A stretch of DNA of 64,000 nucleotides from Micropruina sp. (lineage in GTDB: Bacteria > Actinomycetota > Actinomycetes > Propionibacteriales > Propionibacteriaceae): assembly GCA_016711105.1 (NCBI GenBank), contig JADJTO010000006.1, positions 1 to 64,000 of the forward strand, in the 5' to 3' direction. Below, piece by piece: positions 55,226 through 64,000 of the stretch. Made by a program: the position numbers and the translations under genes. Under the pieces are notes generated by a model that searched no databases, was not told where the DNA came from, and saw only the letters and a list, made by a program, of their open reading frames with translations. Every line of letters starts with the position of its first letter. The stretch's first letter is position 1.

Positions 55226-56896
55226 TGTTCGTGCTGGACGCCTATGCGGCCCGCAGTTGCCCGGTGAAGACCCACAACGCCTTTCATCCGGGGATCCAGC
55301 TACCTCTGGTGGCCGATGAGGGGCTTCGGGAGCAGTTCCATGGCGGGATCACCTTCAAAGCCGGTGTTCGACGCGATCCTGACCGCGGACGCGTCCGTGG
55401 TGGACTGCCGCGAGCTGGTCACCCTGCCCGCCGAGGATCAGGAGCGGGCCTGCCTGGCTGCGATGGCCGCCGGCGTTCAGGTGATCATCGGCGGACTCCT
55501 GCCGCGGGATTGGGTCGGGCACCGCAGCGGACGTCCCGATCTGCTGATCCGGGTGGAAGGCAAGGACACCCCCCGCTATCAGCCGGCCCAGGTGAAAGCG
55601 CACCGGGTCGCTGACGGGCGCGGTGAGGAGTCACCGTTGCTCTGTTCCACCCTCACGGAGCCGCTGCGCCGCCGCGAGTTACCGACGTATCGCTTCCGGT
55701 GGCAGTGGCGGCTCAACGACGTCCTCCAACTGGCCCACTACTGGCGGCTCCTGGAGCAAACCGGGTTCGCCGCAGACCGGGCGTGCGCGGCGATCCTGGG
55801 CACCGACGACTACCCCGAGCTGGGGCGGGCACTGACCTGGATCGACTTGGACGAGCCCCGACTCCCGACCAGCCCGCGCCTGCCCAGTCTCGAGGGCGTC
55901 CTGGTGTCGGGGTTGACCCGCTACGACCAGGAGCACCAGATTCGGGTGCAGATCGCTGAGGAGGCGCGTGCCCTCGGGGTGGACGACCCTCGGACCCTGC
56001 ACCCGATCGTCAACCGGGAATGCGTCTATTGCCAATGGTGGGACACCTGCCGAACCGAACTCGATGACGACGACCTGAGCCTCAAGATCAGCAAATCCCC
56101 ACTCGACGTGCACGAGATCGCCGTCCTGCGCTCACTCGGGGTGGCCACCGTCACCGAGTTGGCGGGCACAGACCTGGAACAACTCCTCCCCCGCTACTTG
56201 CCTCAGGTCACCCACCGTTTCGGAGCGGAGGAACGCCTGCGGCTGGCCCACCGGCGCTCCCTGCTGCTGGCGCGCGGGATCGACTTCGACCGGGTCAGCG
56301 AGGGGCCGATCAGCCTCCCGTCCGCGCCCTTGGAGATCGACATCGACGTGGAGACGTCCGGGTCGGACCGGGTCTACCTGTGGGGATTCCTGGTCTCCGA
56401 CTCGCGTGACGGCCGGTCGTACTATCGCGACTTCAGCTCCTTCACCGACCTCGACGATGAGGCCGAGGCTGCGCTCGCCGTGGCGGCGATGAGCTGGCTG
56501 CGAGACCTGATCGGGGACAGCCCGGCCTTGGTGTTCCACTACTCCGACTACGAGCTGGTGCGGTTGCACCGGCTGGCCGCCGCATCCAACCACCCGACCC
56601 TGGCGTGGGCCGAAGAGTTCGCCCGGGCCGGCTTTGTCGACCTGTTCGCGGTGATTCGGGCGAATTTCTTCGGCACCCAGGGGCTGGGCTTGAAGGCCGT
56701 GGCGTCCAAGGCGGCCGGCTTCGCCTGGCGCGATGAGTCCCCCGGGGGGCTGAACAGTCAGGCCTGGTTCGCCGAAGCTGTCGGCGCTACCACACCGGAG
56801 CTGCGTGAGGCGGCCCGACGGCGGGTGCTGGAATACAACGAGGACGACGTCAGGGCCACCTGGCACGTCCGCGGGTGGTTGCGTTCACAGGCGTGA
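55225..56896 (+). pseudogene. TM0106-type RecB-family nuclease, one-base insertion
   Basis: About 556 residues after correction. The N-terminus MFVLDAYAARSCPVKTHNAF holds the first Cys of a Cas4/RecB-like iron-sulfur nuclease. The frame shifts at the A run 55357-55359: one A too many separates GGITF from KPVFDAILTADASVV. REC-VYCQWWDTC gives the other cluster cysteines, and the C-terminal RNase-H-like domain begins LEIDIDVETSGSDRVYLWG and ends YNEDDVRATWHV. The family's job is unproven, probably DNA or RNA processing. It overlaps menG at the start and menD at the end (12 bases). Confidence 0.8.
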
Positions 56897-58492
56897 CGCG
56901 ACGTCCCGCCGATTCCGCCGATCCAACCCGACCACCAGCACGTCGACGCCGCTGATCGGTCGCGCCAGCGCCGCCGTCACCTCCCCAGCGTCGCTGACCC
57001 GCCGCGCGGGAAGGCCGTAGGCCCTGGCCAAGGCCACCAGATCCACGCCTGACGGGGTGGCAAAAACACGTTCGAAGGACTTGGCGAACTCCGGCGCGCC
57101 GTACTCCAGGGTGGCGAAGATGCTGCCGCCGTTATCGTCGGCGACCACGATCCGCAGATCTGGACGGCGCTCGCCGAGCCCGGCGGCCAGGCCGTTCGCA
57201 TCATGCAAGAAGGTCAGATCTCCGCAGAGCAAGGTGGCCGGACGACCCGCGCCGCCCAAGGCCACCCCGATGGCGGTGGACACCAGGCCGTCGATCCCCG
57301 ACAACCCACGATTCGCATACACCGCGGGTGGCCGCTGCGCGATCGGCGCCAGGTCGGCGTCCCGGATGGCGTTGGAGTTGCCCAACACCACCAGCCCGTC
57401 GGCTTGCGAGGCCAACACCGCCGCAGCCAGACCCTGCCCGGTCATCCCTGGCGTGCCCGCGAGCACGTCCGCCACCTGGCGGGAGCGGTGCCGATCGGCA
57501 GCTACCCAGGCTTCGAGCCACGACCCGTCCGTGGGTTCCAGGGCGACTGCGGAGGCGACCTGCCCGGCCCGCCAGCCCGGATCGACCCAGCCGCTGGTCT
57601 CACTGACCACGATCAGCTCGACGTCCGCACGGCTCAGTAGCCGGTTCACCGGACGAGACAACGTTGGGTGGCCGAACACCACGACCCGTTCGATCGCCCG
57701 GCCCACGTCACTGTCCACCAAGAGGCGGCCGGTGGCCAGCGCCGCCGACCCTCGGCGGGCGTTGGAGGACGGTTCGGCGATCAACGGCACCTTGGCGGCG
57801 GAGGCCAGTCGGGCAACCACGGCCCCGGTGTCCGGGGAGGCGTCCCCGCAAACCAGCACGGTGGCAGCCCCAGCCGTCAGCATCAGCGGCTCGGCGGAGC
57901 CCAGCCGTGCGTGGTGGACCGGGCGCACCCCCGGCCACGCCCGAGGGGATGCGGCCTCCACCAACGGCTCAGCCAACTCGACGTTCAGGTGTGCCGGTCC
58001 AGGATCGCGGGTACGCACCCCGGTGGCCGCCGCAACAGCCCGAGCGGCCTGGGCGACCCACGACGCGGACGCGGCGCTGGAGGCCACCCGGGCCGAATAG
58101 CGCAGGAAACCCGCGAACAGGGTCGCCTGTTCGGTGGTTTGGTTGGCGCCGAACCCCACGTGCGCGGCCGGCCGATCCGCGGTCAGGACGAGCAGGGGAA
58201 CCTGAGCGTGGTGCGCTTCCATGACGGCGGGCAACAGGTTCCCGGCGGCAGTGCCGGACGTGGTGACAACGGCGACCGGGTTCTGGCTGACCTTGGCCAG
58301 GCCGAGAGCAAGGAACGCGGCCGACCGCTCGTCGGTGCGGACGTGCAGCCGCAGCCGTCCAGCGGTGGACGCGCGATCCAGCGCTAGGGCCAGCGGAGCG
58401 CTCCGCGAGCCGGGGCACAACACGACCTCACGCACCCCTTGGACGCACAGTTGGGCCACAATCGCCAGCGCGCAGCCGGTCGAATCGCTCAC
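56885..58492 (-). CDS. menD: 2-succinyl-5-enolpyruvyl-6-hydroxy-3-cyclohexene-1-carboxylate synthase
   Basis: A 535-residue thiamine-diphosphate enzyme condensing isochorismate with 2-oxoglutarate. N-terminal LCPGSRSAPLALAL and VRTDERSAAFLALGLA carry the TPP Glu; the C-terminal GDLTFLHDANGL segment and VADDNGGSIFATLEYG form the pyrophosphate/Mg site. GTG 58492 overlaps the menC stop (GTGA); the upstream in-frame ATG at 58570 lies within menC. Confidence 0.95.
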   Translation of the reverse strand: MSDSTGCALAIVAQLCVQGVREVVLCPGSRSAPLALALDRASTAGRLRLHVRTDERSAAFLALGLAKVSQNPVAVVTTSGTAAGNLLPAVMEAHHAQVPLLVLTADRPAAHVGFGANQTTEQATLFAGFLRYSARVASSAASASWVAQAARAVAAATGVRTRDPGPAHLNVELAEPLVEAASPRAWPGVRPVHHARLGSAEPLMLTAGAATVLVCGDASPDTGAVVARLASAAKVPLIAEPSSNARRGSAALATGRLLVDSDVGRAIERVVVFGHPTLSRPVNRLLSRADVELIVVSETSGWVDPGWRAGQVASAVALEPTDGSWLEAWVAADRHRSRQVADVLAGTPGMTGQGLAAAVLASQADGLVVLGNSNAIRDADLAPIAQRPPAVYANRGLSGIDGLVSTAIGVALGGAGRPATLLCGDLTFLHDANGLAAGLGERRPDLRIVVADDNGGSIFATLEYGAPEFAKSFERVFATPSGVDLVALARAYGLPARRVSDAGEVTAALARPISGVDVLVVGLDRRNRRDVASRL

Positions 58493-59460
58493 CGAGGCTC
58501 CCCTCGTCGCTGCTCCATCGCCGCACGACGATCCAACCACCACTGCCGCATCTCGGCAGAAGCCTGCCACACCGGGCCCTCCGCCGACGGCTCCAGCACC
58601 ACCACGTCGCGCACCGGAAGTCGGCCCTCGACGGCGACCAACGGGTCATCGGTGACGTCATTGGCGAGCAGGGCCACCGTGTTGAGACCGCACGCGTAGG
58701 GCAACTCGGGCAGCGCGGCGGCCAACGCCACCCCAGCCCTGATCCCCACCGAGGACTCGATCGCCGACGAGACGACGACCGGCAGACCCAACCGCTCAGC
58801 CAACGCCAGACACCGACGAACCCCGCCCAGCGGCTGCACCTTGAGCACGGCAATGTCAGCCGCCTCCAACGCAACCACAGCCTCCGGGTCGCCGCTGCGA
58901 CGAATGGACTCGTCGGCGGCAATCAACACCTCGATGCCGCTGCGCGCCAGACGACGGCGCAGGTCGGCCAGTTCCTCGGCCGTGGCGCACGGCTGCTCAA
59001 CGTATTCCAGGTCGAACCTGGTCAGCTGCCGCAGGTTCCGGTACGCCTGATCAACGCTCCACGCCCCGTTGACGTCGATCCGCACTCGTCCCTGGAGTCC
59101 CAAGGCTGAACGGACGGCCTCGACCCGCTCCAGATCATCGGCGAACCTCTGGCCCGCCTGGGCCACCTTGACCTTGGCCGTTCGGCAGCCGCCGGCGAGC
59201 GCCAGCCGAGCTGCGTCCTCGGGCCCGACCGCCGGCACGATGCTGTTCACTGGCACCCAGTCGCGCACCGGGTCGGGAAAGCCCTCCTCCGCCGCTTCCA
59301 GCGCCGCCGCCCACCAAGCCAGAATTTCGGGGGAGCCGTACTCGGGGAACGGGCTCCACTCGCCCCAGCCGGCCGCCCCGCGGATCAGCAGACCGCTGCG
59401 CCGGGTGAGGTTGCGAAACGGTGTGGTCAGGGCGACGTCGAAGACCTCGCTGCTAGACAT
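58489..59460 (-). CDS. menC: o-Succinylbenzoate synthase
   Basis: A 323-residue enolase-superfamily enzyme dehydrating the MenD/MenH product. The two catalytic Lys are in TAKVKVAQ and VLKVQPLGG. The Mg ligands are the Asp in RIDVNGAW, the Glu in YVEQPC and the Asp in AADESIR. ATG 59460 is directly preceded by an in-frame TTG. The start overlaps the stop of the PH-domain gene. Confidence 0.94.
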   Translation of the reverse strand: MSSSEVFDVALTTPFRNLTRRSGLLIRGAAGWGEWSPFPEYGSPEILAWWAAALEAAEEGFPDPVRDWVPVNSIVPAVGPEDAARLALAGGCRTAKVKVAQAGQRFADDLERVEAVRSALGLQGRVRIDVNGAWSVDQAYRNLRQLTRFDLEYVEQPCATAEELADLRRRLARSGIEVLIAADESIRRSGDPEAVVALEAADIAVLKVQPLGGVRRCLALAERLGLPVVVSSAIESSVGIRAGVALAAALPELPYACGLNTVALLANDVTDDPLVAVEGRLPVRDVVVLEPSAEGPVWQASAEMRQWWLDRRAAMEQRRGEPR

Positions 59461-59950
59461 CAAGCCGCCTTGCCCGGACTGACGTGGTCGCGCCGATCAC
59501 CTCAACCTCACCCAGACCGCCCCGGTCGGCGATCTCCTGGGCGAACCGCAGTGCACCGGCCGGGCGTCCCAACGAACTCAGACCGTCCAACTCCAGCCCG
59601 ATCAGGGACCGTCCGCGGCTGGCCGAGAGGACGGGCACGTGCAACGGCAACCAGCCCGCGACGCGCCGGACGCTGATCTGCTCGATCTCCGACCAACTGA
59701 GCCTCGGCTGGCCGATCACCCGAACCCCTTCCGCCGAGGTGACCACGATCATGCGGACGCCCATCACCGCCAGCCCGACCCCGATCAGCCCGGCCGCACC
59801 GGCCAGCCAGCCCGCGATGGGCCAGACTCCACTGATGCCCCACCCCACGGCCACTCCCAGCCACGCCGCAGAAACCACGCAGGTCACGATCGCCAGCGGG
59901 CCGACCACAGCGCGACGCCGCGAGGGTGTGGCAATCGGGACCTTGATCAT
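59453..59950 (-). CDS. PH domain-containing membrane protein
   Basis: A 165-residue protein with two N-terminal transmembrane helices (about residues 16-38 and 42-65), then a bacterial PH-like domain: VTSAEGVRVIGQPRLSWSEI and QISVRR. This two-helix plus PH layout is common and uncharacterised in Actinobacteria. It sits between menA and menC with 4- and 8-base overlaps, so it is co-expressed with menaquinone synthesis, but no direct link is known. Confidence 0.82.
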   Translation of the reverse strand: MIKVPIATPSRRRAVVGPLAIVTCVVSAAWLGVAVGWGISGVWPIAGWLAGAAGLIGVGLAVMGVRMIVVTSAEGVRVIGQPRLSWSEIEQISVRRVAGWLPLHVPVLSASRGRSLIGLELDGLSSLGRPAGALRFAQEIADRGGLGEVEVIGATTSVRARRLDV

Positions 59951-60825
59951 CGGCCGAGGACCAAGCCCAACCCGAGTCCCAGTGAGCAGACCAGCTCGGC
60001 CAGCCCGGTGACCCTGAGCACCGGGATCAGCGAACGACCCGCGGCCCCGGCCAGCACCTCGCCGCCGGCCCGCACCAGGAGCACCAGCATCAACAGGCCC
60101 AGCAACGCCCACCAGGAACTGGTGGCAGCGACCCCCACCACGGCGATCCCGGCGATGGCCACCAGCGCCACGTAGAACAGGCGGGTGCCGCGATCACCCA
60201 GCCGGGTGGCCAGCGTGTGCTTGCCGACCGCCCGGTCACCGATCAGGTCGCGCAGGTTGTTCGCGACCAGGATGGCGCAGGCCAGGGCGCCGATGGCCAC
60301 GGACGCCCACCCGGTGGCGGCGGTGAGCCGGCCGAGCTGAACCAGGGTGGTTCCGCCGACCGCGACCAACCCGAAGAAGATGAAGACGAACAACTCACCC
60401 AGGCCCAGGTACCCGTAGGGACGGCTGCCCCCGGTGTAGAACCAGGCTGCGGCGATGGCCGACGCGCCGACTGCCAGCAGCCACCACATGGACGTCAGCA
60501 CCACGATGATCAGGCCGGCCACGGCGGCCACGCCGAACGCAGCGAAGGCGGCGTTGCGGACCAGGCTGGGGGCCGCGGCCCCAGATCCCACCAGTCGCAT
60601 CGGCCCGACCCGGTCGGCGTCGGTGCCCCGGATGCCGTCGGAATAGTCGTTGGCGTAGTTGACCCCGACCTGAAGGGCCAAGGCCACCAGCAGGCAGAGG
60701 GCCGCGATGCCGGGAGCGAGGCCGCCCTCGAACCAGGCGATCCCGCTGCCCGCCACGATCGGCGCCACGGCGGCCGGCAGGGTTCTGGGACGCGCCCCCT
60801 CTACCCATTCGCTGATCGTCGCCAC
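59947..60825 (-). CDS. menA: 1,4-dihydroxy-2-naphthoate polyprenyltransferase
   Basis: A 292-residue UbiA-family membrane enzyme with about 8-9 helices that attaches the polyprenyl chain to the naphthoate ring. The first Asp-rich site is NYANDYSDGIRGTD, and the second region is NNLRDLIGDRAVGKHTLA. It starts immediately beside the menE stop, on the same strand. Confidence 0.95.
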   Translation of the reverse strand: MATISEWVEGARPRTLPAAVAPIVAGSGIAWFEGGLAPGIAALCLLVALALQVGVNYANDYSDGIRGTDADRVGPMRLVGSGAAAPSLVRNAAFAAFGVAAVAGLIIVVLTSMWWLLAVGASAIAAAWFYTGGSRPYGYLGLGELFVFIFFGLVAVGGTTLVQLGRLTAATGWASVAIGALACAILVANNLRDLIGDRAVGKHTLATRLGDRGTRLFYVALVAIAGIAVVGVAATSSWWALLGLLMLVLLVRAGGEVLAGAAGRSLIPVLRVTGLAELVCSLGLGLGLVLGR

Positions 60826-61965
60826 TCAAGTCCCTTCAACAGCTGCGGCCATCAGGGCCTGCCGATCGATTTTGCCCGATCCGGTGGTCGGCCACTCGCT
60901 GACGCGCCAGACTTGCCGCGGCAGGGCGCTGGCCGACAGCGCCGGCGTCAAACCTGCCTGGAGCTCAGCCAGGTCGCGCCGGGCAGTCGTAGCAGCCACA
61001 ATCCGGACACCCCACCGCTCGTCCGGCACCGCCAGGATCACCACCCCGCCCGCCTCGGGCGTGCCGAAGACCAGATCGCACCGGCGCTGCACCTCGGCCA
61101 GATCGACGTTCGTTCCCCCGGTGATCACCACATCATCGGCTCGCCCGGTCACCTGCCAGCGGCCAGCCACGAGCCGACCTCGGTCGGCGGTGCGCAACCA
61201 GCCTCCGCTCAACACCTCCCGAGTCAGCGCGGGCGCCAGCCGGTACCCGGAGAAAAGCACCGGGCCCGCCACCCTGAGCAGCCCGTCGGCGCGCTCGATC
61301 CGCACGCCGTCCAGCGGCACACCGTCATAGACGCAACCCCCGCAGGTTTCGCTCATCCCATACGAGGTGACCAGGCGAAGTCCGGCAGCCAGCCCGCGCT
61401 CAAGGAGCCGCTGGTCGGTGGCTGCTCCGCCGACCAGAATCGCGTGGAAGTGGCGCAGCCGCTCAGTCAGCGACGGGTCCTCCAGCGCGCGGTGCAGCTG
61501 GGCGGGGACCACCGAGAGGTACTCCCGGTCGCCGTCGGGTGCGGCCAGCCCGGAGAGATCGGCGCCCGCCAACACCGGTTCGCGGTGGGCCAGGACGCTG
61601 CGCACCAGGGTCATCACACCAGCGATGTGGTGGGGGGGCAGCACGCAGGTCCAGCGACCGGGACCGCCCAGACGCTGATCAGTCGCGGCGGCCGAGTGTC
61701 GCAAGGCCTCCCGGGAGAGCAGCACCGCCTTGGGCGTGCCTGTCGAACCGGACGTGGTGACCACCAATCCGGTGTCAGCCACCTCGAGGACGAGATCCGG
61801 TCGGACGGCCTGGATCACCGGATCGGGGTCGTCGAGGGGCAGGGGTGCGACCGGGGGGCCGCCGGTGAACATCTCAGCCAGGGCAACCGCCAGTTCGGGT
61901 CGCCTCGCCAGCCGCACATGCACGGCTCCACCGTAGTCCTCCGCGACGGAGTAGATTTGAGTCAT
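60826..61965 (-). CDS. menE: o-Succinylbenzoate-CoA ligase
   Basis: A 379-residue acyl-adenylating enzyme, on the short side as in Actinobacteria. VVTTSGSTGTPKAVLLS is the AMP-binding motif, TSYGMSETCGG follows, and GSGKIDRQALM at the C-terminus holds the adenylating Lys. ATG 61965 shares the bases CATG (61963-61966) with the divergent PLDc_N start; a start slightly inside (GTG 61923) would leave room for a promoter. Confidence 0.93.
   Translation of the reverse strand: MTQIYSVAEDYGGAVHVRLARRPELAVALAEMFTGGPPVAPLPLDDPDPVIQAVRPDLVLEVADTGLVVTTSGSTGTPKAVLLSREALRHSAAATDQRLGGPGRWTCVLPPHHIAGVMTLVRSVLAHREPVLAGADLSGLAAPDGDREYLSVVPAQLHRALEDPSLTERLRHFHAILVGGAATDQRLLERGLAAGLRLVTSYGMSETCGGCVYDGVPLDGVRIERADGLLRVAGPVLFSGYRLAPALTREVLSGGWLRTADRGRLVAGRWQVTGRADDVVITGGTNVDLAEVQRRCDLVFGTPEAGGVVILAVPDERWGVRIVAATTARRDLAELQAGLTPALSASALPRQVWRVSEWPTTGSGKIDRQALMAAAVEGT
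61952..61957 (+). promoter_or_regulatory. -10 box TAGATT for the PLDc_N gene
   Basis: TAGATT ends 6 bases before ATG 61964 and lies inside the first codons of the divergent menE. A leaderless transcript is predicted. Confidence 0.4.
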
Positions 61966-62215
61966 GCCTCGCTTGATTCCTTGGGTTGTCTTAGCCCTCC
62001 TGGTGATCTACTGCGTGGTTGAAGTCGCGCAGTCGGATCCGATGCGGGTCCGGGTGATGCCACGCTGGCTCTGGGCCGTGCTGATCATCCTCGTGCCTGG
62101 TGTCGGAGCGGTCGCGTGGTTGGTGTTCGGCCGCCCGGTTCGCTCCCGTGCCCGTAAGCCACCCACCCGTCCGACCGCCCCTGACGACGACGCGGACTTC
62201 CTGCGCGGATTGTGA
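61964..62215 (+). CDS. Small PLDc_N domain membrane protein
   Basis: An 83-residue protein with two transmembrane helices: PWVVLALLVIYCVVEV and LWAVLIILVPGVGAVAWLVFG. The second ends in the GVGAVAWLVFGRP motif of the phospholipase D N-terminal (PLDc_N) family. The polar Pro/Arg tail is cytoplasmic. Function unknown; common next to envelope or quinone genes in Actinobacteria. Confidence 0.85.
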   Translation: MPRLIPWVVLALLVIYCVVEVAQSDPMRVRVMPRWLWAVLIILVPGVGAVAWLVFGRPVRSRARKPPTRPTAPDDDADFLRGL

Positions 62216-62279
62216 CTGCCCTTTTTTCGCACCATTTCTGAGATTTCCCTAAAGGAATGATGTGTGAGAACCTGAGACG

Positions 62280-62957
62280 GTGCTCCTGTTCCTTAAGAAC
62301 ATCACCGTCGGCGTGGCCGCGCTCGGTGTGGTCGCGGTGGGTGGCATTTCAGCGACGCTGAGCAATGCGTCATCAGCGCCAATCGCCACTCCTGTGATCG
62401 CGGCCACCCAGGCACCAGCCACCGCACCCGATCAGGAACTGATCGAGACCCGCGATCAACTCGCCTTCGATCGGGCCGCTGATCGGCTGGTCGATCCCCA
62501 GTTGATCAGCCTTGAAGCGGGCGACCGCCGGGACCGGCTCACCACGTCCGCAGCCCAGATCACCGCGCAGCGCAAGGCGATCCAGAAGAAGCTCAAGGCG
62601 GAAGCGAAGGCTCGCGCCGAGCGGTTCAAGGAGCTTGGCTACGACCCCTCGGTCACCGACCCGCGTGAGATCGCCCGGCAAATGGCCCAGAACAAGTACG
62701 GATGGGGCGAGACCCAGTTCTCCTGCTACGACAACATCATCATCCGAGAGAGCAACTGGCGTTGGAACGCCGACAACCCCACCTCCAGCGCCTACGGGAT
62801 CCCGCAGGCCCTCCCCGGGCGGAAGATGGCCAGCGCCGGAGCCGACTGGCTGACTAACCCGGCCACGCAGATCAAGTGGGGCCTCGGCTACGTCAAGGAA
62901 CGCTTCGGAACCCCCTGCGCCGCCTGGGCGTTCAAGCGAGCCCACGGCTGGTACTGA
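62280..62957 (+). CDS. Secreted lytic-transglycosylase-like protein (aggregation-promoting factor C-terminal domain)
   Basis: A 225-residue protein. The N-terminal signal peptide or anchor is VAALGVVAVGGISATL. A charged helical linker (AQITAQRKAIQKKLKAEAKA) follows. The C-terminal domain has ESNWRWNADNPTSSAYGIPQ, with the catalytic-type Glu, and the closing KWGLGYVKERFGTPCAAWAF, with a Cys that can pair with the Cys of FSCYDN. It likely cuts or binds peptidoglycan outside the cell. GTG 62280 is used; the ribosome-binding site is weak (AAAGGA lies about 28 bases upstream). Confidence 0.85.
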   Translation: MLLFLKNITVGVAALGVVAVGGISATLSNASSAPIATPVIAATQAPATAPDQELIETRDQLAFDRAADRLVDPQLISLEAGDRRDRLTTSAAQITAQRKAIQKKLKAEAKARAERFKELGYDPSVTDPREIARQMAQNKYGWGETQFSCYDNIIIRESNWRWNADNPTSSAYGIPQALPGRKMASAGADWLTNPATQIKWGLGYVKERFGTPCAAWAFKRAHGWY

Positions 62958-63028
62958 GCGGCGCGCCGGCAGGTTAGCCCGGAGCCCTACGATGGTGGTC
63001 GATTACCCCGTTGTAGGAGGAACTTCTC

Positions 63029-64000
63029 ATGGACGGTGTCAGCCGCCGCACGGCGTTGCTAGGGATGTTGGCTGCCGCTGGTAGTGGGCTGGCGGCCTGC
63101 ACAGCACCTGTAACTGCTCCGAGCACCGGGTCCACCAGCGCTGCGCCCGGGGTCCCCGCCAGTCCCACACCGACCCTGGACACTCGGCCACGTTGGCCGC
63201 TCACCGGCAAGCTGCTCAAGGACGAGTCCGCTGCGAAACACGCGGCAGTGGCGGTGAAGGTTCCGGACAATCGCAACGAGCATCCGCAGGTCGGCCTGGA
63301 CAAGGCCGACATCGTGTTCGTTCAGCTCGACGGCTACCGAGATGCTGCGGGCTACAGCGGCACCCGGCTGATGCCGTTGTTCCATTCGCGGATGCCTAAC
63401 GACGTCGGACCGGTCCGCTCGATCCGACCGGTGGATGTGCCGCTGTTGAGCCCCGTTCACGCGGTCATCGGCAACACCGGCGCGACCGGTTGGGTGCTCA
63501 ACTATGTCGAGGCCTTCAGCGACGACCTGGTCAGCGAGTTGTCCTACATGGCCACCAAGGGCACGGGCTCCTACTCGATCGACCCGACCCGGGTCCGGAC
63601 GTATCAGGGCGTCACCTATTTCGACCGGGCAGTGGTCTGCCATCCGAAAGTTCTTGCCCGGCAGACCACGAAGTTCCGCAAGGGCCCGCCGGTCAGCTAC
63701 TTCCCTTTCGCCACCGCCGCCGACGAGGTGAGCACCGCGTCCGGCAAGCGCGCCCGGACGGTCGGTGTGCCGTGGAAGCCGGGCGACACCTACAACATGA
63801 CCTACACCTACAACGCGGGATCGGGGCGCTACCTGCGCAGCATGCCGTGGGGAAGCCACGTCCTGCGGAACGGAACTCGGATCGCCACCGACAATGTGCT
63901 GGTGATCCGGGCCAAGCAGCGTTACGCCAAGATCTTCAGCGGCAGCGGGGTCAGGAGCCGGTGCACGAGATCATCGACACTCAGGGAAGCTTCCACTACT
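63029..64000 (+). pseudogene. DUF3048 lipoprotein, 3'-truncated by the window and frameshifted near the end
   Basis: ATG 63029 follows TAGGAGG by 8 bases. The signal peptide has a twin-arginine motif (SRRTALLGML) and a lipobox LAAC (lipidated Cys24), so Tat export is likely. A Thr/Ser/Pro linker precedes the DUF3048 domain (VKVPDNRNEHPQVGLDKADI). Near 63947-63953 the frame changes: one indel joins FSGSG to EPVHEIIDTQGSFHY, the usual DUF3048 continuation, which runs to the window edge. DUF3048 proteins are cell-surface proteins of unknown function. Confidence 0.82.

Noticed and set aside
62216..62279. A ydaO (c-di-AMP) riboswitch upstream of the lytic-transglycosylase-like gene
   Set aside because: Such riboswitches are common before this type of gene, but the 64-base gap is too short and no conserved core is visible.

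Overview
This window is gene-dense, high-GC DNA from an actinobacterium, probably a member of the Propionibacteriaceae or a close relative. That placement is an inference. It rests on the base composition and many apparent leaderless promoters of the form TANNNT followed 5-8 bases later by ATG or GTG. It also rests on a menaquinone-only respiratory chain, a polyprenol-phosphate-mannose-dependent mannosyltransferase, a 13E12/DUF222 HNH protein under an apparent SOS box, and many ATGA/GTGA start-stop overlaps. I found no rRNA, tRNA or CRISPR array.

Layout. 1-2240 is a small island of mobile DNA: a broken DDE transposase and an IS110 transposase with a structured upstream non-coding end. 2367-5229 holds yajQ, xthA and a mannosyltransferase. 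5328-6552 is an orphan three-gene cassette resembling complex I subunits B, C and I. 6655-13652 is a sulfate-assimilation operon: a short leader peptide with tandem Cys codons, sulfite reductase, APS reductase, ATP sulfurylase CysDN, two siroheme-synthesis enzymes and a TauE/SafE exporter. It runs directly into a 2-oxoacid:ferredoxin oxidoreductase (korAB). An M13 peptidase follows.

18524-21824 (minus strand) is an unfamiliar cassette: a small secreted protein, two polytopic membrane proteins and an ABC ATPase. Next come pdxST, the divergent regulator pdxR, a two-component system and an amidase. 28285-47608 is the respiratory and quinone block: NDH-2, a polyprenyl diphosphate synthase, a complete 14-gene nuo operon (A to N, minus strand), a geranylgeranyl-reductase-like menaquinone reductase and isochorismate synthase (menF). 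After an unknown lipoprotein cluster, the SOS-type DUF222 gene and an ABC system, 54521-61965 carries the rest of menaquinone synthesis (menG, menD, menC, menA, menE) with a TM0106-type nuclease and a PH-domain protein embedded in it. The window ends with a PLDc_N protein, a lytic-transglycosylase-like secreted protein and a truncated DUF3048 lipoprotein.

Functionally, most of the window serves menaquinone respiration: quinone head group, side chain, methylation, saturation, and two NADH:menaquinone entry points. A second theme is sulfur assimilation. About a dozen genes carry single-base indels, often in homopolymer runs, so many apparent pseudogenes may be sequence errors. The menaquinone reductase gene is different: it keeps its frame but has two internal stop codons.
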